From: Soehngenia sp.
GTDB lineage: Bacteria > Bacillota > Clostridia > Tissierellales > Tissierellaceae
Assembly: GCA_024637045.1 (NCBI GenBank)
Contig: JAGXFX010000004.1
Span: 113,970 to 177,969 of the forward strand
Direction of reading: 5' to 3'
DNA length: 64,000 nucleotides
How positions within the stretch are numbered: position 1 is the stretch's first letter; every line of letters begins with the position of its first letter. The translations under genes and the position numbers were made by a program. The notes beneath the pieces were generated by a model, which did not search any database, was not told the origin of the DNA, and saw nothing but the letters and a program-made list of their open reading frames with translations. Shown piece by piece: positions 1 through 6,418 of the stretch.

Positions 1-222
1 GAAGTCGAATTTCTTAAGAGAGTCGGGAATGGTGGAAACCGATGAAAGGAAGCTTTCGAAGATGGTCCCTGAATTTTTTGGCCGATACGTAGGTCGAAAC
101 GGCGGCAGTCGTTAAAGTGTTAAGGTTTAGAACCTGCTGAGATCAGTATCGTGAGATGCTGATAATTAGAGTGGTACCGCGAAGTCGCCTTCGTCTCTAT
201 TGAGATGGAGGCTTTTTATATT
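1..222 (+). promoter_or_regulatory. T-box leader of metG (5' end cut by window edge)
   Basis: The leader shows the GAGAG..GGTGGAAACCG stem I elements near 18-40, a candidate AUG (Met) specifier at 62-64 in the context GAAG-AUG-GTCC, and the conserved T-box core GTGGTACCGCG at 171-181. An 11-bp terminator hairpin follows (186-211, GCCTTCGTCTC paired with GAGATGGAGGC) with a T-run. Uncharged tRNA-Met would favour antitermination and metG expression. The 5' end of stem I lies at or outside the window edge. Confidence 0.93.
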
Positions 223-252
223 CTTAAATACTTATATGAAAGGAAGAGGTTA

Positions 253-2229
253 ATGAAAAAGACTTATTATCTGACAACACCAATTTATTATCCAAGTGGC
301 AATCTTCATATCGGACATACTTACACTACAGTTGCGGCAGACAGCATAAAAAGATATAAGAAGCTGCAGGGATACGACGTATTCTTTACAACAGGCTCTG
401 ATGAGCACGGACAAAAGATTCAGGAGAAGGCTCAGGAAAACAATATGACTCCAATAGCCTATGTTGACAAGATTGTAGCTGAAACCAAGGAACTTTGGAA
501 GATGCTTGAAATCGAGTATGATTCATTTATTAGAACTACGGATGATTTCCACGAAAAGGCGATCGCTGGAATTTTTACAAAGCTTTATGAAAAGGGAGAA
601 ATATACAAAGGCCATTACGAGGGAGCATACTGTACGCCATGTGAATCCTTCTGGTCGGAATCACAACTACTTGATGGAAACAAGTGTCCTGACTGTGGAA
701 GAGAAACCCATATTGAAAAGGAAGAGGCATACTTCTTCAAGCTTTCAAAATACAGGGACAAGCTTCTAAAGCACTATGAGGATAATCCAGGATTTATTCA
801 GCCTGAGAGCAGAAAGAACGAGATGATCAACAACTTCCTGAAGGATGGCCTTGATGACTTAAGCGTATCAAGAAGCAGCTTTGACTGGGGAGTAAAGGTT
901 CCCTTTGACGACAAGCACATTATATATGTATGGATAGATGCGCTTTCATGTTACATTACATCCATTGGTTATGGAACGGAGAATACTGAGAACTTTGAAA
1001 AGTTCTGGCCTGCTGATGTACACCTTGTTGGAAAGGAAATCGTAAGATTCCATACCATTATATGGCCTGCAATTCTTATGGCTCTTGACCTGCCTCTCCC
1101 AAAGAAGGTATTCGGTCATGGATGGATACTCTTTGAAGACGACAAGATGTCAAAATCAAAGGGTAACATAATATATCCTGAACCAATAATTGACCTCTAT
1201 GGAATAGATGCATTCAAGTACTTCCTGCTAAGGGAATTCTCATTTGGTCAGGACGGATCTTTCTCAAGAGAGAAGTTCCTACAAAGACTTAACTCAGACC
1301 TTGCAAATGATCTTGGAAACCTTGTAAGCAGAACAGTATCAATGGTTGAAAAGTATAACGACGGAATTCTTCCATCACCGAAAAAGACTGAAGAGATTGA
1401 CGATACGCTCGTTCAGATGGCAACAGGAACAGCTGACAAAGTAGATGCATTTATGGATAATCTAAACTTCTCAAATGCTCTTGAAGAAGTATGGAAGCTA
1501 ATCAGAAGGACGAACAAGTATGTTGACGAGACAATGCCTTGGATTCTTGCCAAGGAAGAGAATTCTGAAAGACTAGACACTGTACTTTACAATCTTTCAG
1601 AAAGCTTAAGAATTGTTTCAATACTGATCAAGCCGTTTATGGACAAGACTTCAGCTGAAATCAGAAGACAGCTTGGGATTCAGGGAGAAGTAGTTTGGGA
1701 CAATGCAAAACAGTGGGGACTTCTTAAGGAAGGAACCAAGGTTGAAAAAGGAAATATAATTTTCCCAAGACTTGATGTAAAGGAAGAACTTGTAAAATTA
1801 AATGATGCAAACAATGCACTTATAGAGAAGAGAACAGCAGCGAAGGAAGATACAAAAGTGGAAGAAAAGAAAGTTGAAGCAGTTGAAGAGAAAAAAGAGG
1901 AAGAGTTGATAACAATCGATGACTTTGCAAAGGTGAAGTTCAAGGTTGCAAAGGTGGTTGCCTGCGAGGAACATCCAAAGGCCGACAAGTTGCTTGTATT
2001 GACACTTAAGGTGGGAGATGAGCAGAGACAGGTGGTTTCTGGAATAAAGCAGTGGTATTCACCTGAGGATCTTGTAGGAAAGACGGTAATAGTGGTTGCA
2101 AACCTTAAACCGGTTAAGTTGAGAGGAATCGAGTCAAGGGGAATGGTACTGGCAGCAGAAGATGCTGACGGCAACCTGACACTTCTTTCAACGCTTGAGG
2201 ATATTGCAGACGGAGCGATAGTATCATAG
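253..2229 (+). CDS. metG: methionyl-tRNA synthetase (with C-terminal tRNA-binding domain)
   Basis: This cytoplasmic class I aminoacyl-tRNA synthetase charges tRNA-Met. The 658-residue protein has the HIGH motif at about residues 20-23, a zinc knuckle with Cys pairs near 127/130 and 145/148, and KMSKS near 298. A linker rich in Glu and Lys joins this to a C-terminal EMAPII-like tRNA-binding domain (about 555-658), as in the long bacterial MetG form. I chose ATG 253 because the upstream in-frame ATG at 205 lies inside the T-box terminator hairpin, whereas 253 follows GGAAGAGG. Regulation is by the T-box upstream. tatD starts 10 nt downstream, suggesting co-transcription. Confidence 0.97.
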   Translation: MKKTYYLTTPIYYPSGNLHIGHTYTTVAADSIKRYKKLQGYDVFFTTGSDEHGQKIQEKAQENNMTPIAYVDKIVAETKELWKMLEIEYDSFIRTTDDFHEKAIAGIFTKLYEKGEIYKGHYEGAYCTPCESFWSESQLLDGNKCPDCGRETHIEKEEAYFFKLSKYRDKLLKHYEDNPGFIQPESRKNEMINNFLKDGLDDLSVSRSSFDWGVKVPFDDKHIIYVWIDALSCYITSIGYGTENTENFEKFWPADVHLVGKEIVRFHTIIWPAILMALDLPLPKKVFGHGWILFEDDKMSKSKGNIIYPEPIIDLYGIDAFKYFLLREFSFGQDGSFSREKFLQRLNSDLANDLGNLVSRTVSMVEKYNDGILPSPKKTEEIDDTLVQMATGTADKVDAFMDNLNFSNALEEVWKLIRRTNKYVDETMPWILAKEENSERLDTVLYNLSESLRIVSILIKPFMDKTSAEIRRQLGIQGEVVWDNAKQWGLLKEGTKVEKGNIIFPRLDVKEELVKLNDANNALIEKRTAAKEDTKVEEKKVEAVEEKKEEELITIDDFAKVKFKVAKVVACEEHPKADKLLVLTLKVGDEQRQVVSGIKQWYSPEDLVGKTVIVVANLKPVKLRGIESRGMVLAAEDADGNLTLLSTLEDIADGAIVS

Positions 2230-2238
2230 GAGGTATTT

Positions 2239-3021
2239 ATGCTAATAGACAGTCATGCCCATCTTGATGACAGGAGATTTGATCCTGACAGGGAGATGTT
2301 AATTAAGAGCCTAAAGGACAATGGAATAGACCTGATTATAAATGTAGGTGCTGATATTGAATCCAGCAAGGCATCAATTGAGCTGGCAAAAAAGCATGAG
2401 AATATTTATGCCGTGGTGGGAGTTCATCCCCACTCGGCAAAGGATCTTGAAGGCAAGGAGTTAAGCGAACTGAGAGAACTGTTAAAGGAAGAAAAAGTTG
2501 TTGCCATAGGAGAGATCGGTTTGGACTTCTACTACGACAATTCTCCAAGGGACATTCAAAGAAAATGGTTCAAGGCACAGATTGACCTTGCCAAGGAACT
2601 GAATATGCCAGTTGTAATCCACACAAGGGATGCTGCCCAGGAGACATTTGATATCCTTAAGGAAGCTGGGGAGGATGGAAAATTGAAATGCCTTCTTCAC
2701 TGCTACTCAGGGAGTGCGGAGATGGCTGAGGAATATATAAAGCTTGGGTTCTATATTTCACTTGGCGGACCTGTGACATTTAAGAATGCAAGGGTTCCGC
2801 GAGAGGTAGCAAAGGCGGTTCCTCTTGACAGACTTCTTATTGAAACAGATAGTCCCTACCTTACGCCTGAACCATACAGAGGAAAGAGAAACGAGCCTAT
2901 GTATGTAAAATATGTAGCAGAAAAAATTGCCCAGGAAAAGGGAATAACCTATAAAGAGGTTGCTGAAACAACAAGTGCAAATGTGCTAAGATTCTTCGGA
3001 ATAAATGGGAGAGGTCAGTGA
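2239..3021 (+). CDS. tatD: TatD family metal-dependent hydrolase (YabD-type)
   Basis: The 260-residue TIM-barrel hydrolase has the family metal-binding motifs: SHAHLDD at the N-terminus, GEIGLDFYYD, VIHTRDA, HCYSG and ETDSPYL. TatD proteins are 3'-5' exonucleases or DNases linked to DNA repair and turnover; the exact substrate of this one is not shown. It follows an AGGAGG site and overlaps the next gene by 4 nt. The order metG-tatD-rnmV-rsmA is the classic Firmicute arrangement, supporting orthology to YabD. Confidence 0.92.
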   Translation: MLIDSHAHLDDRRFDPDREMLIKSLKDNGIDLIINVGADIESSKASIELAKKHENIYAVVGVHPHSAKDLEGKELSELRELLKEEKVVAIGEIGLDFYYDNSPRDIQRKWFKAQIDLAKELNMPVVIHTRDAAQETFDILKEAGEDGKLKCLLHCYSGSAEMAEEYIKLGFYISLGGPVTFKNARVPREVAKAVPLDRLLIETDSPYLTPEPYRGKRNEPMYVKYVAEKIAQEKGITYKEVAETTSANVLRFFGINGRGQ

Positions 3022-3572
3022 AGCTTATGATAAAGGAAGTAATAGTGGTAGAGGGAAAGGATGACATATCTGCTGTAAAGGCAGCTCTGGAGTGCGAGGT
3101 TATCGCCACAAACGGCTTTGGCTATGGAAGAAAGCTAATCCAGACCCTAAAGTCCATACATGCGAGAAGAGGGATAATCATCCTTACAGACCCCGACTAC
3201 GGTGGAGAAAGTATCAGAAAAGACCTGTCCAGACATATCCCAGACTGCAAGCATGCATTCCTTCCACAGGGAAAGGCTTTAAAGAAGGATAATATCGGAA
3301 TTGAAAACGCCACACCTGAAGACATTAGGGAAGCGATTGAGAAATCCAGACCAAATATCGTTGAAGCCCAGGAGACCTTTCAGAGAGAGGATATTTTTCT
3401 TTTTAACCTGTCAGGTGGATCGGGATCCAAGGAACGTAGGGAAAAGCTTGGAGAAATCCTTGGAATTGGATATACGAATGGAAAGCAGCTCTTGAACAGG
3501 TTGAATCACCTTGGAGTGACAAGGGAAGAATTCCTTAAGGCAATGGAAAGGATAGAAAAGGATGGAGAATAA
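3018..3572 (+). CDS. rnmV: ribonuclease M5
   Basis: A Toprim-fold endoribonuclease that matures the 5S rRNA precursor. The 184-residue protein has the Toprim glutamate in VVEGKDD and the DxD motif in LTDPDYGG, and a length typical of RnmV. The start is either GTG 3018, overlapping the tatD stop, or ATG 3027, which gives the more typical N-terminus MIKEVIVVEGKDD; the ribosome-binding site does not settle this. It overlaps rsmA by 11 nt, consistent with translational coupling. Confidence 0.93.
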   Translation: MKLMIKEVIVVEGKDDISAVKAALECEVIATNGFGYGRKLIQTLKSIHARRGIIILTDPDYGGESIRKDLSRHIPDCKHAFLPQGKALKKDNIGIENATPEDIREAIEKSRPNIVEAQETFQREDIFLFNLSGGSGSKERREKLGEILGIGYTNGKQLLNRLNHLGVTREEFLKAMERIEKDGE

Positions 3573-4422
3573 AAGACTGTATTCCCCAAGTCAGGTAAGA
3601 GAGGTTCTTGACCGTCATGGTTTCAGATTCTCAAAAGGGCTGGGACAGAATTTTCTAATAGACGGAAATATCGTAAGAAAAATAGTAAGAGGCGCAGATA
3701 TAACCAAGGAGGACTACGTTCTTGAAATCGGACCGGGAATGGGAACCCTGACTGAGGAACTGGCCCTTAATGCAAAGAAGGTCATTGCAATAGAAATAGA
3801 TGAAAGACTTAGACCGATCCTTGCGGAGACACTCGAGCCATATGACAATGTTGAGGTTGTTTATGGGGATGTATTAAAGTTACCCTTGAGGGAAATAATA
3901 GAAGAGAAGTGTGATGGACAAGCTGTGAAGGTAGTTGCAAATCTACCGTATTATGTAACTACACCCATAATCGGAAAGCTTATTGAAGAGGAGCTTCCTT
4001 TCGAATCAATCAGTGTAATGGTTCAAAAAGAAGTTGCGGACAGGATGGTTGCAAAGCCTCACACGAAAGAGTATGGATCACTTACACTATTTGTTGGCTT
4101 CTATACAGAGCCTAAAATAATGATGAAGGTACCAAAAACGGTCTTTATGCCACAGCCAAAAATTGACAGCTCGGTTATAAAGCTGCAGATTAGGGAAAGC
4201 CTTCCTGACACAAACAGGGATAGTTACTTTAAGCTTGTAAGAGCAGCTTTTTCAAAGAGAAGAAAAACCCTGATCAATGCACTTTCAACCTACGGGCTTG
4301 AAGCAGACAAAGAGGAAATCAGAGAAGCTCTTAAAAGGGTCAACATAGATGAAACAGTCCGAGGCGAGGACCTGGAAATGGACGACTATATTCGTCTTGC
4401 AAGGGAGCTGCCTGATCTTTAG
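3562..4422 (+). CDS. rsmA: 16S rRNA dimethyladenosine transferase
   Basis: RsmA (KsgA) dimethylates two adjacent adenosines near the 3' end of 16S rRNA using S-adenosylmethionine, a late check in 30S assembly. The 286-residue protein shows LGQNFLID at the N-terminus, the SAM loop EIGPGMGTLT and motif IV NLPYYVTTP. The C-terminal helical domain (FSKRRKTL) is complete. It is the last gene of the metG-tatD-rnmV-rsmA run; no strong terminator is evident directly after it. Confidence 0.96.
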   Translation: MENKRLYSPSQVREVLDRHGFRFSKGLGQNFLIDGNIVRKIVRGADITKEDYVLEIGPGMGTLTEELALNAKKVIAIEIDERLRPILAETLEPYDNVEVVYGDVLKLPLREIIEEKCDGQAVKVVANLPYYVTTPIIGKLIEEELPFESISVMVQKEVADRMVAKPHTKEYGSLTLFVGFYTEPKIMMKVPKTVFMPQPKIDSSVIKLQIRESLPDTNRDSYFKLVRAAFSKRRKTLINALSTYGLEADKEEIREALKRVNIDETVRGEDLEMDDYIRLARELPDL

Positions 4423-4489
4423 ACCAGGGGCTATAGCAAAGGGATAGTTTATGAATCTTTATTGTGGGTAAAATAGAGTTAGAGATTTG

Positions 4490-4518
4490 TTGACAAAAAT
4501 ACCCTGAGGGGGTATAAT
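4490..4518 (+). promoter_or_regulatory. consensus sigma-A promoter with embedded CsoR-like operator
   Basis: TTGACA (4490-4495), a 17-nt spacer and TATAAT (4513-4518) form a perfect consensus promoter for the glutaredoxin-like gene. The spacer and -10 overlap a 17-bp inverted repeat, ATACCCTGAGGGGGTAT (4499-4515). G-tract inverted repeats of this shape are typical operators of CsoR-family repressors (copper, persulfide, formaldehyde or nickel sensors). A closely similar site occurs at 5683-5699. No CsoR-family gene is in the window, so the regulator is inferred. Confidence 0.8.
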
Positions 4519-4550
4519 TAAGTCGGGAATTATAATAAGGAGGAATTATT

Positions 4551-4781
4551 GTGAACGAAGTTATAGTTTATACAAGCAGTACATGTCCATATTGTACACT
4601 TGCAAAGAATCATCTAACTGAAAAAGGTGTTTCATATGTTGAGAAAAATGTTTCAACTGATAAGGATGCAAGAAAAGAATTGATGGCTATGGGACACATG
4701 GGAGTACCTGTAGTTGTAATCAACGGTCAGGAGATCGTAGGATTTGACAAGGAAAAAATAGATACACTACTTGATGCTTAA
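4551..4781 (+). CDS. glutaredoxin-like / NrdH-type redox protein
   Basis: A 76-residue thioredoxin-fold protein with the redox motif CPYC at residues 13-16 and the cis-proline segment GVPVVVI. Small glutaredoxins of this type reduce disulfides or accept electrons from thioredoxin reductase; the physiological partner here is unknown. The start is GTG, 7 nt after AAGGAGG. It is a single-gene unit between its own consensus promoter and a bidirectional terminator. The operator in its promoter is shared in form with the nearby selenoprotein gene, which suggests joint control in redox, sulfur or metal stress. Confidence 0.88.
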   Translation: MNEVIVYTSSTCPYCTLAKNHLTEKGVSYVEKNVSTDKDARKELMAMGHMGVPVVVINGQEIVGFDKEKIDTLLDA

Positions 4782-4792
4782 ACAAAAAATTA

Positions 4793-4830
4793 AAAACTCT
4801 GAGATGAATTTTCATCTCAGAGTTTTATTT
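4793..4830. terminator. bidirectional terminator
   Basis: A 16-bp inverted repeat (AAAACTCTGAGATGAA at 4793-4808 and its complement at 4811-4826) with A- and T-runs on its two sides lies between the convergent glutaredoxin-like and DUF1858 genes. Confidence 0.9.
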
Positions 4831-4851
4831 TTTGATAAAATTTTTAAAAAA

Positions 4852-5037
4852 TTAGTTGTTCAAAGCTTCCATAAGCTTGGTTAGGTCCAGACCGTGTACC
4901 ATTGCTGCTTCTTCCAGACTCTCCATTTGGCTTGAAGGACAACCTACGCAACCCATGCCGAATCTAAGTAGAGTCTCTATAGCTTCAGGCTTTTTCCTAA
5001 TAAGTTCACCGATAAGCATATCTTTTGTAACTTCCAT
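4852..5037 (-). CDS. DUF1858 domain protein (hybrid-cluster-associated redox disulfide type)
   Basis: A 61-residue protein with the CxxC pair in GMGCVGCPSS and the helical pattern (MLIGELIRKKPEAIETLLRFG) of DUF1858 domains. These also occur at the N-terminus of ScdA/YtfE-type iron-sulfur repair proteins and beside hybrid cluster proteins. The biochemical role is unproven. The start follows AAAGGAGGGAATTATAA on the minus strand. It converges on the glutaredoxin-like gene and lies in a small redox neighbourhood. Confidence 0.85.
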   Translation of the reverse strand: MEVTKDMLIGELIRKKPEAIETLLRFGMGCVGCPSSQMESLEEAAMVHGLDLTKLMEALNN

Positions 5038-5279
5038 TTATAATTCCCTCCTTTTAATTCATAGTAATATAGTAGCATATAAAGAAATATATTACTAGAT
5101 TTATTTTTGATTTTTATCTAAGATATTGATAATTGCTTATGTAAACAAAAGCACTGGGGACGGTTCTTTTTGCTTTTTTTGAGCGTTTTACTTACTGTTA
5201 AGATCGATATTGTACATAGGTTTTGCCTATTGTTTGAATTTGCCAAAATCAGGATATATATAGGTGAGGAGGGATGCAT

Positions 5280-5627
5280 ATGAAGAGCGGGGGTATATTT
5301 GCATTGCTGATACAAATACTGGTATCCGCAATAGTAATTGGGATAGCTGCTTTTTTCACACCAGGATTCTCCATTGCGGGAGGCTTCGGAACACTTTTTA
5401 TCGCAGCGATCGTAGTTGGGGGATTAAGTTGGGCAGCAGTTCGATTTCTTGGGGTTAAGGCCTCGCCATTTGGAGCGGGACTAACAGGATTTCTAGTAAG
5501 TGCAGCAGTACTTTATTTGACGAGATATATAGTTGACGGATTTAACATTACTCTGATCGGAGCGCTTTTAGGAGCACTGGTACTAGGTATCGTTGACTTT
5601 ATAATACCTGGAAAGAGATTCAGATAA
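5280..5627 (+). CDS. YvlD-type phage holin family 4 membrane protein
   Basis: A 115-residue, almost wholly hydrophobic protein with about four membrane segments and glycine-rich turns, matching the phage_holin_4_2/YvlD family of small bacterial membrane proteins. In Bacillus such proteins are linked to envelope stress, and despite the family name they are usually not phage lysis genes; there are no phage genes here. I chose ATG 5280 because AGGAGG at 5267-5272 leaves a 7-nt spacing, whereas the in-frame ATG at 5274 nearly touches it. Confidence 0.8.
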   Translation: MKSGGIFALLIQILVSAIVIGIAAFFTPGFSIAGGFGTLFIAAIVVGGLSWAAVRFLGVKASPFGAGLTGFLVSAAVLYLTRYIVDGFNITLIGALLGALVLGIVDFIIPGKRFR

Positions 5628-5643
5628 TTATTTGAATTTTGAC

Positions 5644-5699
5644 TTGACTACAAAAACTATATGATGTAGAATAGAAAATGAAATACCGTATAGGGGTAT
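5644..5699 (+). promoter_or_regulatory. promoter and CsoR-like operator of the selenoprotein gene
   Basis: TTGACT (5644-5649), a 17-nt spacer and TAGAAT (5667-5672) form a sigma-A promoter. Just downstream of the expected start lies ATACCGTATAGGGGTAT (5683-5699), a 17-bp partner of the operator at 4499-4515 with the same arms and centre length. The position suggests repression by roadblock. Confidence 0.72.
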
Positions 5700-5719
5700 A
5701 TTAATAGAGGAGGAATATG

Positions 5720-6022
5720 ATGAATATTGAAATAACAAGTACAGCTAAAGACGAGCTGAAGAAAGTACTTGAAAATAAGAAGAATGAAGACAAATTGTTG
5801 AGAATCTATATCGCAGGCTATGGTTGAGGCGGTCCTACATTTGGATTAGCTCTGGATGAGCTAAAAGATGAGGACATTGAAGTTAAAATTGAGGATTTCC
5901 ATTTTGTAATGGAAGATATGATTACTGAGAACTTCGGAAGCTTTACTGTTGATTTCAGCGACAACTGGTTAAGACGTGGATTTAGCGTTTATCCTGATGG
6001 AGTTGCTGCATCAAGCTGTTAA
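5720..6022 (+). CDS. HesB/IscA-like selenoprotein (in-frame UGA = Sec36)
   Basis: The reading frame runs from ATG 5720 (6 nt after AGGAGG; an adjacent in-frame ATG at 5717 is an alternative) through a TGA at 5825-5827 to TAA 6020-6022, giving 100 residues with selenocysteine at 36. The context IAGYG-U-GGPTFGLALDE places Sec where HesB/IscA proteins have the first cluster-binding Cys. The frame keeps good protein character on both sides and ends in SSC. A perfect 7-bp hairpin starts 18 nt after the UGA, as for a bacterial SECIS. HesB-like selenoproteins are a known class in anaerobes; iron-sulfur handling is the family role, and the exact client is unknown. A stop-only gene caller would miss or split it. 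Confidence 0.9.
5846..5864 (+). promoter_or_regulatory. bacterial SECIS element
   Basis: TTAGCTC (5846-5852), loop TGGAT and GAGCTAA (5858-5864) form a perfect 7-bp stem starting 18 nt after the in-frame UGA, with G as the second loop base. This fits the general bacterial SECIS rules (short stem-loop within about 16-37 nt, guanine at the start of the apical loop). Confidence 0.82.
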
Positions 6023-6039
6023 TTTGATTTGAATTTATT

Positions 6040-6069
6040 GGCAGGCCAAAAAAATGGTCTGTCTTTTTT
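6040..6069 (+). terminator. terminator of the selenoprotein gene
   Basis: GGCAGGCCA (6040-6048) pairs with TGGTCTGTC (6055-6063), allowing G-U pairs, followed by TTTTTT. Confidence 0.85.
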
Positions 6070-6179
6070 CTTGTCCTGTCATCCCAACCGAAGGAAAGTG
6101 GAGGGAATCTCTTACTTCTTAGATATTACCTAAAGGTTTTACCCTTGTCCTGGTTAAATCATTTAATTGTGATTTGCTT

Positions 6180-6238
6180 GTGCCCGGCGATTGAATTAAT
6201 AAAATCTTTGATTTTATTGTAATTCATCGAGGGGGTGT
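6180..6238 (+). repeat. dispersed palindromic repeat, copy A
   Basis: This copy starts GTGCCCGGCGATTG and has the inner arms ATAAAATC/GATTTTAT, a diverged member of the 61-bp family also at 19983, 28429, 28566, 36175, 37975, 52408 (inverted) and 52565. Upstream, 6077-6110 holds a TCATCCCAACC..GGAGGGAATCTC motif that also precedes copy D. Downstream is GTGAATTGAGAATTGTG. Confidence 0.75.
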
Positions 6239-6272
6239 GAATTGAGAATTGTGAATTTGAAAAAAACTGTGT

Positions 6273-6418
6273 TATAATGTAGGATAGAGATTAATTCGAA
6301 GGGAGTGATGATTATGGATTCGAGTCCTTTGCCGGATAGTTGCATAACAATTTTTTGGAACCATGGTCATCAGCCTGACCGGAGGTTCCTCCAACAATAA
6401 CCAAAAAGGAGGAATAAT
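6273..6418 (+). promoter_or_regulatory. mgtE promoter and leader with mutually exclusive hairpins
   Basis: The -10 box is TATAAT 6273-6278 with a weak -35 (TTGTGA, 6249-6254). The leader contains a nested hairpin (GGAACC 6357-6362 with GGTTCC 6384-6389, enclosing GGTCA 6365-6369 with TGACC 6376-6380). TTCCTCC at 6386-6392 is perfectly complementary to GGAGGAA 6408-6414, the mgtE ribosome-binding site. The two structures compete for bases 6386-6389. A short ORF runs through the switch. It does not match the M-box consensus as I know it. Function is inferred. Confidence 0.6.
6314..6400 (+). CDS. putative mgtE leader peptide (28 residues)
   Basis: ATG 6314 lies 8 nt after AAGGGAG (6299-6305); an in-frame ATG at 6308 would add two residues. 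The peptide begins MDSSPLPDSC, contains WNHGHQPDRR and ends FLQQ with a stop at 6398-6400, 18 nt before mgtE. A ribosome at the last codons would cover the anti-SD sequence 6386-6392 and free the mgtE ribosome-binding site, while the upstream hairpin lies wholly inside the ORF. The Pro-Asp-containing sequence recalls Mg-sensing leader peptides such as enterobacterial MgtL only in principle, not in sequence. Whether it is translated is unknown. Confidence 0.5.
   Translation: MDSSPLPDSCITIFWNHGHQPDRRFLQQ

Noticed and set aside
205..252. Longer metG start at ATG 205
   Set aside because: It lies within the T-box terminator stem; ATG 253 has the ribosome-binding site and the canonical MKKTYYLTTPIYYP start.
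5140..5185. GCACTGGGGACGGTTCTTTTTGCT as a terminator or REP element
   Set aside because: The possible stem is weak (AAAAGCA/TGCTTTT with a long loop). Similar GGGACGGTTCTTTT strings occur in other clostridia, but a single copy here gives no support.
5280..5627. Prophage lysis module, from the holin-family protein
   Set aside because: No endolysin, capsid or integrase gene is nearby, and YvlD-type proteins of this family are chromosomal membrane proteins.
5720..6022. A pseudogene with a premature TGA
   Set aside because: The frame stays protein-like after the TGA, a SECIS-like hairpin follows at the right distance, and the TGA falls at a cluster-ligand Cys position.
6285..6418. M-box magnesium riboswitch upstream of mgtE
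   Set aside because: The conserved M-box core (GTTAGGTGAGGCTCC-like start and later conserved loops) is not present, and the leader from the -10 box to the ATG is only about 135 nt. I describe it as an ORF-plus-hairpin leader instead.
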